Part shown: one piece after another, positions 34,387 through 47,093 of the stretch
Numbering within the stretch: position 1 is the first letter of the stretch
How the letters are laid out: the number at the start of each line of letters is the position of its first letter
Origin: Neopestalotiopsis rosae
Taxonomy: Eukaryota; Ascomycota; Sordariomycetes; Amphisphaeriales; Sporocadaceae
Assembly (NCBI GenBank): GCA_023078685.1
Contig: JALGAS010000005.1
Location: 434,001-498,000, forward strand
Direction: 5' to 3'
DNA length: 64,000 nt
The notes under the pieces: generated by a model
What the model was told of the DNA's origin: nothing
Database searches by the model: none
The model's input: the letters and a program-made list of their open reading frames with translations, nothing else
Translations under genes and position numbers: made by a program

Positions 34387-35627
34387 GGTGTATGCACATT
34401 CGGATTCGGTCTGTCTGGACTATCGACACAATTGTGTTCGAATATGCTGACTCCAGGGTAATAGTGTAATAAAACGCGGCGACTGGTGTAAAGGTTTTAC
34501 CATCAAGATACTCGCAATGAGTCAATGGTCTTCTTTTGTGTCCAGAAAGGCATTCCGTCTGAAACTATCGAATGGTTTCATGTGATGGTCAACCTCATTG
34601 TATGTGGCCACCGCAAACAAAGGCAAGGCTGCAAGTGTGTGTGCTCAGGCACAAATAATGGCATTGTTTGCCGCCTGAGCCTGCCTGATTGTATCTGATG
34701 GTGAGTAAGTAATTCGGTCAAACATGTACAGATTGCTTACATGTCTTTGTCAGGGAAGAAAGACTGACAAAGATTGTCAGATGACTTTGGCGACCATTGT
34801 TTGCTCGGGCAGATATATACTACCCATAAGCAAGGCTACAAGTGCCTCGGATGATTGCGCATTGTCTCGACTGAGCAAAAACAAGATCTTGCACTTAGTA
34901 TCAAGACTCCGACGAACAGCAACTAGCAGCTCAGACTTGACTGGTTCAAGTGCGCTGTATCGAGCTGATCAGAAATGTACTTTCGCGATGTCGAATTTGA
35001 GTCACGCGCTGACATGGCCGATCTCCAGCTGGCAATGGCAATCATGTCCATCGCACTGGTGATAATGATATGGGAACTTGCGCTTGCACTGACTGTCAAT
35101 GGCGCCGTACGCATACATGAATACAAGTTGCGAGACCTGAAGAAAGGACTGGTACGCACTGGTAAGTACGCTGCTGATATACATATCAAGACGGAGTAGT
35201 CGAGCTAGAACTGATAGATGTTGCATCATATAATCACTCCCTGATTATATTGAGATGGAGACCCAAATGAAGAGAAAGAAGATGTACGATGGAATCAGAG
35301 TACATAATCAGCATACTTGTTCAATTAGACGTCGTTGGTGCTCAACTGAGATAATTCCTGCCGGCATCGCTGAACCATGTATGAAGCCCACTAAAATGTT
35401 CACTGAACACTTGCATGAAAGGCACCACACTAAACTGATGGCTGCGTCGGGCGGACCACCCGAGCCGGCCGATACCCACTCTCCCCACCCTAGGCGACGA
35501 CAAGGGCCACGATCATTGATCCACACATCCTAGTCAGAAAATTTTCATTTTATCCGCAGAACAAACAATTAGAGCGATAAGCAGCCGAGTTTCCATGAAG
35601 CGTCGAAGCAATTCGGCGTTTCTCATT
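34387..35627. other. intergenic, one weak small ORF
   Basis: A 74-codon frame from ATG 34978 (ending 35199) encodes a possible membrane helix (LAMAIMSIALVIMIW) followed by a basic stretch, but has no other support. Nothing else seen before the tRNA. Confidence 0.4.
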
Positions 35628-35745
35628 GGTCCGTTGGCAGAATTGGCATTGCGTCTGACTACGACAGCTTCCTCTCTGGATCAAACTAGAAAGGCTGTAA
35701 TCAGTTGACATCAGGAGATTCTGGGTTCGATCCCCAGGCGGACCT
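35628..35745 (+). tRNA. tRNA-Arg (anticodon ACG) with 45-nt intron
   Basis: Acceptor GGTCCGT pairs with GCGGACC; D-arm GCAGAATTGGCATTGC; anticodon stem TCTGA pairs with TCAGG around loop CT-ACG-A; T-arm CTGGG-TTCGATC-CCCAG. The anticodon is 35661-35663 and the intron 35665-35709, starting one base 3' of it as in nuclear tRNA genes. The GCGTCTGACTACG core is typical of eukaryotic tRNA-Arg(ACG). A T-rich run just after the gene is the Pol III terminator. Confidence 0.93.
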
Positions 35746-38700
35746 TCTTTTTGTCGGATTTGACGAGTATTGTGATGATCTTTTGGTGTTTTGGTTGTTA
35801 GAGGGGAATTGATTGATTGATCGATCTCGACTTTTTTCTACTGCGAACGCAGATTGTTACCGAGTGGCCGTTGCTAATATTTGGTCAGCCAGGAAATCGA
35901 CAAAACAATAAAGTTGTTGTGCTATTAGTTTCCTCTCTTATCAATGGCCCCGTTCAATGTTCCGGTAGCTTGTTCGTCTCTTCCTCGCGAGGGAGGCTGG
36001 TTCAGCGTTCGCTAAGATGTTGACGATGGGCCTCAGTGAGGAGAATCAGGGACCGGGCAGGTGAGAACCGAGGTTGAGAATTCCGTGTATGTTGTGATTA
36101 TTCAGTCATTGGGTTTTCCCTTCTTGGTTCTGACATGGCGCGACGGGATCGGTGGAACAGTTGATGTCGCGTCGGACATAACATAACTCGAGGAGAGAAG
36201 TTGAATAGGCAAGTTCTTCGGTCATCGTTACTGGACCATTGATTCAAACGATAATGGCCAGAGCAAAATTCAAGGGAACAGATGGTATGACACGGGGATT
36301 GGGACTTTGTTGCAAAGGGTAAAAAAGTGTGTTGGTCGAGCTAGGTCAGGTCCGATTCTTAGATTACAGCGCGACTTCCCCGTCGTACCTCCTCACGCTT
36401 CGCGGAAGGTGCATCTCTCATCGCTCACGGTCACATACGTCGATCTCGCAATATACACTGTTGGCATCATAGCTATCTCTGGCTCATGACTACATTGCTT
36501 CTCGAAGCCCAACCCTGACTATGGCAAGCTTGGTGTCACTGCTGGACGAAGTGTTCCTGTTGGTGCATGCCTAATGATGATGGCAGGTACGCTTGGGACG
36601 CACTACGACGGATCGCATATGGCCTTTGATCATATGTCCACCACACATTTGCATCCAATTCTTCAAAAACTCGGCAAAGTTTTACGGGCCACTTATCAAG
36701 CCTTGGCTGTTTTACGGCAGGAACAAGGATGATTTGCGAGAATCTACCGTCTATTTTTCTTTCCTCTTTTCCCGTTTACGGTAATCGAGAAAACAAGATA
36801 GAGAGACATGCGCAGTAAAATATCAATACGATGAAGTGAAAAGCAAAATGATTTCAAAGAGAGAATACTGCGCCATATTAAAGCATATCGAAAAGCTTTG
36901 CAAGTCTACTTTACCCAAGCCCTACCAAGAAGAGTAACATCGATCAGCCCAGGGTTCAGGTCGCTGTCACCGATAACTTGTCCAGCTTGCCATACGGAAG
37001 GCCGGCTCGCCCTACAGAGCGCAGAGATCTGCCACTTGAACATCTTCCTTTGTGATGTGGTTCTGTAGGTGCTCCCATATGTTTGGCTAGTCCTCTGTCC
37101 GGACATTATGAATGGAGATTGGAGTCTTTGTGCTCAATGACTGGATTTCCGGATCAGCGGTCAATCCCCTTCCTCGAATACACACCCAAAGTCTGCCGAT
37201 TTGGCTGGGAAGAGGATGGTCAGTTTTGCGAGCGGCAGTTGTACGGACATACTATTCGACGTATGCAGCGCACGCTGATAGCATAGGATTTGGGGCAGAG
37301 CTATCTGAAAGCACATTTCCTTACGCTACCTCCCTGTGATGCACAGACAAGCCCCATATGATCGTTTTGTTATTGCAAGGAACTGAAGCTGATCAATGGT
37401 CAGTAATAATCTGATGGCGCAAATCATACTGGGTCAGGTGAGATCGGATGGAACTGAGCCCGTTGAGATGGGAAATGTGGACAGGACCGACGCATGAACG
37501 AGATATACCGTGAGCGTGTTCAATCCCTTCTGTCGGTACAGTCGAGCTGGGACGAAAACACAATCTGCGCGTCAGCCGTGATCAGCGAGATCTCACTCTT
37601 GGCACCGTTTATTGCTATTGCACTCGTTGAAAAGACGATCGACTCGTGGAAACCAAAGTCAATATCGTTTCATGGCTTGGTGTGGATGTATGTTCACCTC
37701 AAAGGAACATGGCCGAGTAGAATGACTGTGACCGTCTTTCGGAATCTCAAAATGATAGGAACAGTACCAACTGCAGTACCCGAGTCAAGTTAGCCAGCAA
37801 ACAATTCAATGCTGAACGATAATTGAGTGGCGCAGTGAATTGTATGCATTGATCTCGCAATGCTGTCATCATCATCATTACCATAATGGTATACATATCG
37901 GAAGCGCCGTTTCCCCTCGGCCAGGCACGCAAAGAACATTCACGAGAAGAACGACGATAGGAAGCGTTTGTGACTCGCCTGAAGATGTGAGGTCAGATCA
38001 AACGCTTGCGAGTCTCAGATGTCGTCTCAAAGGGGACCTGACCCCTGTTGAGACGGTTTGGCCGCACAGACGGGGCCTTGATAACCCCTGCAAGCGAGCG
38101 TTATGAGGCTTAAATTAGGCTACTGGAGCGCTGGATAGCGCCCTGAAATGCCGACTTTTTCTAGTGGTCGGAGCACCCTAGTGGACAGTTTGCCGCTTGC
38201 AATCATCTTACTGGGGTTCTTCTCGTTATTCATCTCACCACAGATCTCGGTAACCCAATGTTCTGGGGTTGACTTGGCTTCGGATCTCCGCGCCGAAATT
38301 GATTAAGAGTCTCTGACACGAATAGACTTGGAATGCAGGTACAGACACACGTGCGCGCGTACAAACGAACTGCCCCGTCCAACATTGGAACTCGGTACGA
38401 TTCTGTTGACGGGATGTTCGAAGAAACTCTACTTTTCAGCCCTGGAGGAAGCCAACTGCCTCTAGAAGATGCCAAAGCGATGAAATTCATGCTCGAGGAT
38501 ATACTATCTTTGCTTACTTGCTCACGGCAATATACACTCTGCCAAAATCACCATGGCGTCACTGTCCAAATGACAAAGTAATCCGACAGTCGTGATCCAC
38601 TTGCCATTTGAGCTTATTTTTGACTTTCAACTGTCAGGGACCCCTGCAGCAGAGCCTCATGGAGTCATGGGCCCTGCCTACAAGGTAACCTAGGTGGTTA

Positions 38701-39521
38701 TGTGGGTGTCTTGTCTCGACCCGAGCTTGTTCCGCTCCTGCATTTGCTGCTCAGGAGCCTTTCCCCCACGGAGCGCCCTGTATCAAGGGAGAGGAGCATT
38801 GCGAGAAACGGTCAAGGCTCCGCTCTGTTGTCGCCTTGGTCGAGACCCATGAGCTTGTCAAGGGCGACGACAGACGCCAACCTGGATATGGTGGGAGATC
38901 GCGACATGGCATGACAAGCCAATCACAGAGATCCTACGTTCGAGTCAGTGGGACCTGGATGCTTGGCTGAGAGATCATTCGGTACCTGAACCGAACGACT
39001 TTGCTCCTCTTGGCCCCTTCTCCTTGACCGCATAGCATGTCGAGACAGCATGGCCGTGTTTGACCTGAGATGGCCACTCCGATCGATGCTAGGTAGGTAG
39101 GTGGTCTAGTCCCTTTGCCGCACCATCTGATGTTGAGCGCTCCTGTAGGTATGATCTACACGGGGCTCATCTGACGAACACCTCGCTACTCGCGCGTGCC
39201 CGTCGCTTGGGTGGTATCTCATAGTATCTGCCATCGCGAACCCTCTTCACACACTTGTATATAAGTCTGACAACCGCCTTCTTCATGTCGACTTTCTTTT
39301 ATTGTTTCCTCAGCAAGCTCTGGTTCCTTCTTTGACACACAGCTCTTTACAGTTCTGCGAACTATTTTGTTCATTACATTCTTTCTTGTGCTAATTTAAC
39401 AATTACAACCGCTTGGCCGGCCATCTTTAACGACAACTCTTCATTTCTATTACTCTATTGATTATTCTGTCAGAGACTACCAAAAGCTCTTTGCTCATCA
39501 ACAAACATCTCCACCAACAAA
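35746..39521. other. 3.8 kb gene-poor region
   Basis: Frames at 37494-37793 and 38333-38581 lack any domain and are not called. A GGTA repeat lies near 39089-39103. The last 260 bases look like a promoter and long pyrimidine-rich leader for the secreted-protein gene. Confidence 0.5.
39258..39264 (+). promoter_or_regulatory. candidate TATA box of the Ala/Ser-rich secreted protein gene
   Basis: TATATAA, 258 bases before the ATG, followed by a long C/T-rich leader as in strongly expressed fungal genes. Position would imply a 5' UTR of roughly 220 bases. Confidence 0.4.
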
Positions 39522-40702
39522 ATGTTTACCAAGGTCGCTACCATCTCCGCCCTTGTGGCTATTGCCCAGGCCCGTTTCGGTCAGGAACAGGTTCCCGTTT
39601 CTGCCGTCACTGCTCTCAGCAACTTTGGAAATCCCGGTGAAGCTGCCACTCTGGCTGGTGGCATCCCCGGCAGTCTTCTCGCCGCCGCTGACCCTTGCGC
39701 CAAGCTCACACTGGCCGACAAGATCGTCTCAACCTTGGGTACCGACGCTGCCGTCATCTCAGCTGCCCAGCAACTGGTCGCCGCTGAGCAAAACTTCAAC
39801 CCCTTTGTGGTCAGCATTCCCAACATCTGTGGTGACGCGACCCTGCCCGCCACTGAAGAGCTCCGTGGTATCGTTCCCCTGGTCGACCCGGCCGTCACTG
39901 GCTCTGATGCCGAGAATGCCAACTCTGCTTCATCTCTCAACAGCCCCTTTGACGCCACTGGCCTCAGTGTGGCCGAGGTCATGATTGCTCAGGGATTCTC
40001 CAACTTCTCGGTCAACGGACAGGACCAGTCGAGTGGAAGCACTGGTAACACCGACACTGGCAGTGCCGCTACTACTGCGGCCGCTGCCGCCTCTACCACT
40101 TTGACCAAGTGCAGCAAGAACACTGCTACTGCATCCGCCGCTACTACATCTGCTGCCGCTGCCTCTTCCACCGCCAGTGCTACCCAAGCAGCCGACGCCG
40201 CTGCCACCTCTGCTGCATCTTCGGCTGCTACTGGTGCCGGTGCTGTCGCCGACCCCGTCACAGGAACTTGTAAGTTCACGAATATTCCTACTGTGCCACG
40301 AAACTCCACATATACTGACAATTCTTCACAGTCGATGGTTTCCAGGCTTCCTCCCTCGGTCTTGACTTTGGAACCTGCACTCCTACTGTCAAGTTTGAGG
40401 AGTCGCTCAATGGACGCAAGGCTGGCGAGTTCACCTTCCAGGCCCAGGACCCCGTTGTGAACAAGGGTCAGCAGGAGGCTCTCAACCCCAACATCATCTT
40501 CAACCGCATCTGTGATCAGCTCGTCAACGTCTGCGGTGCTGCCGACGACGCTGTCACTGCTTGCAAGTCTGCTCAGGCTGATCTCGGTGGTGGTGCCAAG
40601 GATGAGACAACGGCCAATGCCTGGAACGAAGCTCTGGGCTTTGCCGGAACCAACATCAACCCCGACAACGCTCCCCAGACTGGCCTTGTTGGTCACACTT
40701 AA
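39522..40702 (+). CDS. Ala/Ser/Thr-rich secreted or cell-wall protein
   Basis: Exons 39522-40269 and 40332-40702; 372 residues. Residues 1-17 are a signal peptide (TISALVAIAQA). The first 150 residues are Ala-rich and carry two Cys (DPCAKLTLADKIV, IPNICGDATLP). A low-complexity linker of Ala, Ser and Thr (about 165-245) follows, likely O-mannosylated. The C-terminal domain of about 125 residues starts FDGFQASSLGLDFGTC and has CDQLVNVCGA and AVTACKSAQADLGG. I recall such proteins carrying uninformative names in fungal databases but know no function. There is no GPI-type hydrophobic tail, so it is probably released or held in the wall. High use of C-ending codons and the long leader suggest strong expression (inference). 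Confidence 0.85.
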
Positions 40703-41532
40703 AGAAAGTCAGTAGTGTGCAACTGACCATGTGCTCGGAGAAAGGGATACCCAGATGTGATGCGGGAGGTCGCGCCTGACTCGAGGTGACTTCAATACGC
40801 TGCATCTTGCTTTTTTGATATTGTAAACTATATACCATGCAACATATAGCGCTATCAGATTCATGATAATGAAAACTTGGTTCAACTCATTCTTCAGAAA
40901 GTGATTGATTGTGAATTTCTTTTTTCAAAATGACTTGATTCTAAGTAGTTATTTGAGCGCTCAGAAATTCAATCTTTCAACTGGACTACCTACACTGAAG
41001 AGATGTTCAGGAGAGACATGTAATACTCAAATTTCAGCTGGCATGTAAGTATTGTGGAAATAAAATGTTATAGTAGCAGAAATGTTGTCAGCAAGGTTTA
41101 GGTAGTTAGTTCCTTTGGCTGGCATTTGGTTGATCTGCTGCCAGGAGACGCCAGCTGCGGGGTACTGCGTCAAGTATCAGTGGCAGTCACTCACTGGTGT
41201 CCGGTCCTAGCACCCAACGATCCAATCGCTCCACTTCATCCAATGCTGCGACTCTACATCTCAGCCGTCCGCATGGCATAATGGCTCACATAAAGTCTGG
41301 ATCCCTGATCACTTAGACGTTTTCGTTCATTCTGCTCGATGATTCCAATATTCTCCAGGATATTTGAGCTCATCACTGCCCAGAAGCAAAGCGACCACGA
41401 GAGAAAGCGCGTCCATCTCGTTTCGCGTCATCGTTCTAACAGTGACCTTGTCGAAACCAGCGGCAGACATGACTCAATGATCTCGATTATACGACACGCT
41501 TATCAAGTCTGGACCCTGTGACATCCAGAAAC
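40703..41532. other. intergenic, no supported gene
   Basis: 3' flank of the secreted-protein gene and promoter region of NPR2. No frame of note. Confidence 0.5.
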
Positions 41533-43200
41533 ATGATACAGGGCATATTCTACGCGAGGTTTCTGCCTCAAGAAGGTCAGCAACTAATCTTTTTCTACTC
41601 ACCATTGGTCTTGTCCAACCCATTGATCCATCGACTTCAACTTCCGTCCGGCCTTTTTATATCACAGAGTCCCTACAAGTCGATGCTCGGACATCAAAAT
41701 AGCTCTAATAATTGCATACAGGCACCAAGATTGTGGCCCAATCGCCTCCAGGCTGCATCGTGGCCACTCAGTTCTCGCTGGATGCAAAACCACCACTTGT
41801 TGATTTTGATATTATCCAAGAGTACATTATACCCCGAAAGGCCTTTTTCAACTGCTTCATGACGGTAAACACGCCAGACAACAAGTATACCATATTAGGA
41901 TTCCCCGTATCCATACAAGACGAGCGATACTCCAGGAATGAGTTCATCTTCAATTTCGGTCTCGTGGTTGAATCCGACTGCGATGTCATTCCCTACGAGA
42001 GGTTAGTCAGGCGACTGGCTACCACTTTCGCCGAAATGGAGAAGCAAGGCGGTTATCTCAGCTCCGAGGGAAAAACGGTCAATGACGGACGTCGGCCCAT
42101 CGAGAGCTTACTCGAGATTGTCAAGGAAGATCTCAATAACTATGGAGAATGCATGATTCCGGTTGGTAAGTTCAGTCGTCTCACTTGCACTCAATAATCG
42201 CTTCAGTTTTCATTCAACTGACATGAAACAAGACGAGGCCAACACGATTAACATGAAGTTGTTCCCATATCACCCGCCACCGCCGCCAGTACGCGGATGG
42301 CACGTGCCAGTCCCCAAAATGAAGCTCATGGAAATCGTGGATGCCACTTGGGACCTGACGCTACAGAAGCTGATTCCACACATTGATGGCGTCAACGACG
42401 TTCGGCGCATCGCCTGGCTTGCCGATGTGTCCTTGCCTCTGACACAGACGGCCTTGCAGCACCTCTTATACTACGATACCATCCTACTTCTCGACATGTT
42501 CTTCTTTAGCGCCTGCTACGCCCCGCGACCTGCCATCCACGATTTTATCGCAAACAAGGACGGTTTAGTAGACGAGTGCGCTAGCTACGTGTGCATTGGC
42601 GGCCTTGCTGCCGGTGATGGGATTCAAGCTTCGTCAGATACGTCTACAAGTACAGGTTCGGGTACTGCAAATACCAAGACTGCCGGAAGCACCTCTGGCA
42701 GGAAGACCAACTTGAGCTCTTCGGCAATGATGTCGTCGCAGCGAGTGACCAATTACCAGCTGATTAAGCTCATGACCACGTTCTGCGTGGGCCGGTCCGT
42801 CATGGAGTGGATCAAGCTACATACAGACGGCGGGTTCCCGGCGCTCAATCTCATCGACGTGCGACGCCTGGTCCAGTTTGGGGTCATCAAGGGACTACTG
42901 TATCGCTTGCAGAAATACGTTGTCTCCAAGCAGTATCTCGCCCTGCTGGTTACAGGACAAGCAAAGCCCTTGCGCGACAGCAAGCGGACAGGAGTGAAGC
43001 CCGGGAGTCTCGGCGGTGAAGAGAATGGAGAACACCAACATGTTGGCATCATTGGCGGTGATCCATTGCAAAAGTATACAGATGGGTGTCATTCTTTTGA
43101 TCAAATAATTACTGAACAAAACATGACGTCCCAGGAGATTGTCGACAATCTCAAAAGCATACCGGCTCCGGTTGGGGATCTGACCATTTTCCATCGATAG
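41533..43200 (+). CDS. NPR2: NPR2, nitrogen permease regulator 2 (SEACIT/GATOR1 subunit)
   Basis: Exons 41533-41575, 41722-42165, 42233-43200; 484 residues. With Npr3 and Iml1 it forms the complex that turns off TORC1 at the vacuole when amino acids are short. The N-terminal longin-like domain begins GIFYARFLPQEGTKIV, restored across intron 1, then SPPGCIVATQF and DFDIIQEYIIPRKAFFN. Further family segments are YTILGFPVSIQDERYSRNEFIFNFG, PYERLVRRLATTFAEME, and after intron 2 FPYHPPPPPVRGWHVPV and ADVSLPLTQTALQHLLYYD. A Ser/Thr/Gly-rich insert (SSDTSTSTGSGTANT onward) interrupts the C-terminal half. Intron 2 ends in AAG. Confidence 0.93.
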
Positions 43201-44094
43201 CGAGAGCCGGCAATGTGGGCACATTCCGGTCTCTCAGTACCTTGGCAAATAGACACAAGGTATTGAACAATAGTGATAAACTTGTAAACCCTTTCAAGGT
43301 ATATGACTGTTGAGTCTACTCTAGAAAGATGGATGGCTTGTTCAAGTAAGATATGCAGTTTACGCTACTTGTGATTCGACCAGAGCGATGGATGTACACG
43401 GCATGACGCCCCAATCCCATTCAATTCAAGGCTGCGCCATCCAATCTACCGTTGAGGCCCGCTTCCATCTCTCTGGACGGCGAGTCAACATCCTAGGTAG
43501 TACTTGATGCACATGGATCATCGCTATTGGTCTCAGGCTGACGTCAAACGACCAATTGCATGGCTATCGCGACATTCTTGTGTTTGAATTTTCGAGGCGC
43601 ACAAGGCGGCGGAAGCTGCGGGGTGAAGTTTGAATCACGCAAGAAGATCACGAAAACCGTGAGACAAATGATGGACGGGACTCGCCGCAAGTATCGGACA
43701 CCTGGATGGATAGAAGTAGGGATGCATGAATGGATACAACTCCATTTACAGCTCTCGTTGCAGTGTTTGGCGCTAACATGACGTAATTGGGGGAAAGGAT
43801 TAGAAGCTGTCTGAGCTTGTTACTAATACAGCCACATGTCGGGGCATTATTCATTTCTCATGAATGAATGGGGCAAGTAAAAGGGCAATAGAATTCCCGT
43901 TTATCCTAGAGTCTTTTTTAAATTGTATTCCTCGCAATCTCAACACGTTGAGCAGTCGACTTGATTCATACTTGAGCATAAACTATCCGAAGCGGACACA
44001 AGCGCACCAACGAAACAACCAACCAGTATAATTGGCCTATCGCAATATTATCCATACCCGCGTTAGCCCAAAACGAAATAATCAATCCAGCATC
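43201..44094. other. intergenic, no supported gene
   Basis: Contains one perfect TGACGTCA site (listed separately). No frame of note. Confidence 0.5.
43539..43546. promoter_or_regulatory. palindromic TGACGTCA (CRE/bZIP-type) site
   Basis: Perfect 8-base CRE palindrome 549 bases upstream of the NAD(P)-binding protein gene. bZIP binding is known for the motif; use here is inference. Confidence 0.3.
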
Positions 44095-45096
44095 ATGTCG
44101 AACCACGTTCTTCTACTAGGTGGCAGTGGAAAGATTGCCCAGCTTCTCACCCCATTGCTGCTGCAGCGCTCATGGACAGTCACAAGCATTATACGCAACC
44201 CAGATCAGGTCGCGAACCTTCATAAGCTTGGCGAGAACCAGAGCGGCAAATTGAACGTGCTGGTCAGGAGTCTGGAAGATGTCAAGAGCGAGTCGCAAGC
44301 TCAAAGTCTCATTGATGAGGTGAAGCCCAATTATGTTGTTTGGAGCGCAGGTATGTTAACTGTGTCCACCACGTGGGCGCCGCAGTGGGAGGATCTCCGC
44401 CTCACTCACTATAAACACCCAGCGGAAGACCCGGCGTTTAGTGGTAAACATTGATCGTGAGGCTAACACTAGCAACATAGGCGCTGGAGGCAAAGGTGCT
44501 CCCGAAAGGGTTCGTAAATTCCCCGTCAATTGTCAAATGACCGTATATTCAGTACCTTCGAAAGATTAAATTACTAACGTATGATTTTTATCATTCATTT
44601 CCAGACTGACGCCATTGACCGTGATGCTGCGACGTACTTTATCAAGGCGTCAGTAGCCACGCCGTCCATTACCAAGTTTCTAATGGTCTCATTCACTGGA
44701 TCGCGGCTGAAGAAGGCACCCTGGTATAGCGACGCCGACTGGACCGAGCAGCTCAAGGCCCACGAGAAGCTGAAGCGCTACTTCGAGGCCAAGATCGCCG
44801 CCGACGAGGTGCTGTACCGCGAGGGCAAGAAGCGCGCCGACTTTGCCGGCATCAACCTGCGTCCCGGCCTGCTCACCGAGGAGCCGGCCGGCAAGGTCGA
44901 GCTCGGCAAGCTCAAGAAGCCCAATGGCACGAGCAGCCGCGCATCCGTCGCCGAGCTCGCCGCTCTTCTGCTCGAGAACAAGGGCACCAAGAGCGCCTGG
45001 CTGGACATGCTCGACGGCGACGAGGATCCCCAGGCCGCCGTGGAGCGGGTCGTCAAGGATGGCGTTGATGCCGCCGAGGGCGAGCCTTTCTACTGA
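44095..45096 (+). CDS. NAD(P)-binding atypical SDR (NmrA/YMR090W-like)
   Basis: Exons 44095-44350, 44481-44509 (29 nt only), 44605-45096; 258 residues. The Rossmann motif GGSGKIA sits at about residues 9-15. The microexon restores WSAGAGGKGAPER, matching the SAGAGGKG segment of the yeast YMR090W family. VSFTGSR and LRPGLLTEEP follow the same family plan. It belongs to the NAD(P)H-binding group related to NmrA, which includes both redox sensors and reductases; substrate unknown. The donor of intron 2 is GTTCGT, unusual, but the frame only closes with it. The final exon is much richer in G and C at third positions than the first. Confidence 0.82.
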
Positions 45097-45962
45097 GATT
45101 ATACATTACCTGTGACAAGAATGGAATAATGATTGTATCTCTAGTTTTACTGCCTTTATCGTGGCGTGATGATTCAACACAGATGAATGATGCAGTTTGA
45201 GAAAATATCTTGCAACTCGAGTACACATGCATTCGTCCTCACCAATAACAAACCGACTACCGAGGCATCTCACGGCTTTCGCAGACTATCAACTCGCCGA
45301 CAAGCTCGACAACTACGCTATAGGAAAAATAGGAAAGGGTGCGGAGTGGTACGATTGGAGGCGCTGGGATAACCTTCTCCGCATATCCTCTTTTTGAACC
45401 ACGCCAAGGCGGGAAGGGTTGGGATGGCGTGGCCAGGTCTTTTTTTGCAAACATGACTTTTGAATATACGTAGTGTCAAACTCACAAGTGCCATAGGTAA
45501 TTACTAGTTGTGCGATGACTGGTCATCTAATTGTAATACTATCTTTATATTGTCAAGCTTGCATTTGGTCAGTCTCGGGACCCGACTATGCCGTCCGAGA
45601 CCGAATTTGGAGAAGCTGATCCCGGTACCCTTTTGCCCGGTCGTATAATATATGGATATCTGCCCTCACCTTGCCTCCTGCTGCAATAACCGTAAAGACC
45701 GTCGTCTCCGCTCATGAATCCTTGTAGGTGGCATGTGCAAAGTTGACTCTGGGAATTTCGTGTACAAAGTTTGCTCCCTCCAATCAATCTTCTGTCTTTT
45801 CCCAATATCTCTCGAACAGCTCAGGGACCAAGACCGCAGGTCTAAAGTTCAAAAATATTAACCCTCAAGCACTGCGTCCATTCATACAGCATCTATAATC
45901 ACGCACTGGAGACAATTGCATCACTATTGCACTTTTGAGAAAATAAAACCCAGTTCATCAAC
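45097..45962. other. intergenic, no supported gene
   Basis: 3' flank of the NAD(P)-binding gene and promoter of the classical SDR gene. Nothing else seen. Confidence 0.5.
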
Positions 45963-46879
45963 ATGACGACGCTATTGAAGGGCACTGCTTTCATCACCGG
46001 TGCGGCATCTGGTATGTATTTCGTAATTTGTCTCTACTTCCTGAAATATCCTAATTCTCGTGTGTAAAGGGATCGGTCAACATACAGCGCTGAGTTTTGC
46101 CAAATATGGCATCCAGCGCTTGGCACTAGCAGATGTCAATACAAAATTACTAGACAGCTCGATCAAGTCGTTGCAAAAACAGTTTCCCGCAATAGAAGTA
46201 TTGCCGCTGCAGATGAACGTGCGGAACGCCAGCGAGGTAAAGTCCGGCATTGCCGAGACGGTCAAGAGGTTCGGCCGCCTAGACGTGGCAGTCAACAATG
46301 CCGGTATCGGTGGGACTGGGGTACCCACGCACGAGGTCGACGAGGAAGAATGGTCAAAGGTGCTTGACGTCGACCTTCACGGCGTGTGGAGGTGCCAAAA
46401 GGAAGAGATCACTGTCATGCTGGGGCAGGAGGATATGGGCTACCGGGAGGGTCGCGGCCGAATCATCAATGTTGCCTCCATGTATGGAGTCATTTCGCCC
46501 AATATGAGTATACCCGCAACTGCTTATACTGCAGCAAAGCATGGTAAGTCGCCTTGCAAATAGACGGGCATCTTTAGTCCCTGAATTCTAATCACATCTA
46601 GGTGTCGTTGGTTTGACGAGAGGAGATGGCAATGGATATGCTCAGCACGGCATCCGCATCAACGCCATGTGTCCTGGCTTCATTGAAACCCCCTTGTTGA
46701 TTAGTTCTGGTGGAAGTGATGCGGACTCGGTAATGGGCCAGGAAGTTGTAAAGGCACCGCTCAAGCGCATGGGAAAGATGGAAGAGATTGGAGATGCCAT
46801 CACCTTTCTCGCATCGCCACTGGGCAGCTTCATGCAGAGCGCCGCATTGGTTGCTGATGGTGGATTTAGCACACAGTAG
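45963..46879 (+). CDS. classical short-chain dehydrogenase/reductase
   Basis: Exons 45963-46011, 46070-46543, 46602-46879; 266 residues. Cofactor motif TGAASGIG forms across intron 1; then ADVN (Asp after beta-2 suggests NAD preference), NNAGIGG, the catalytic Ser in INVASMYG and YTAAK (Tyr and Lys). CPGFIETPLL and the C-terminal ALVADGGFSTQ are typical. It oxidises an alcohol or reduces a ketone; the substrate is not predictable. An insert of about 15 residues after the catalytic Asn helix (LGQEDMGYREGRGR) lengthens that loop. It converges on the Zn2Cys6 factor with 214 bases between stops. No targeting signal. Intron 1 ends in AAG. Confidence 0.9.
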
Positions 46880-47093
46880 GATCAAAACTTGAACTGAATG
46901 ATCGCCGTATATATTCACTACCCTCCGCGTGATAATTATGAAAGCCAGTCATATATTGGTCGTACCTAAAAGCTCTGACTGGAGGTCTGGACATATATCG
47001 TAAAATTAAAAACTAAAAATAAAGAACCATACACGCTATAGTCTGTCGCTAATGGATTCAGCAAGAAAACCAGAAGAAGCACATCCCTTTTCT

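Noticed and set aside
34978..35199. 74-codon frame with a membrane helix
   Set aside because: Could be real but has only one weak feature; not called without transcript evidence.
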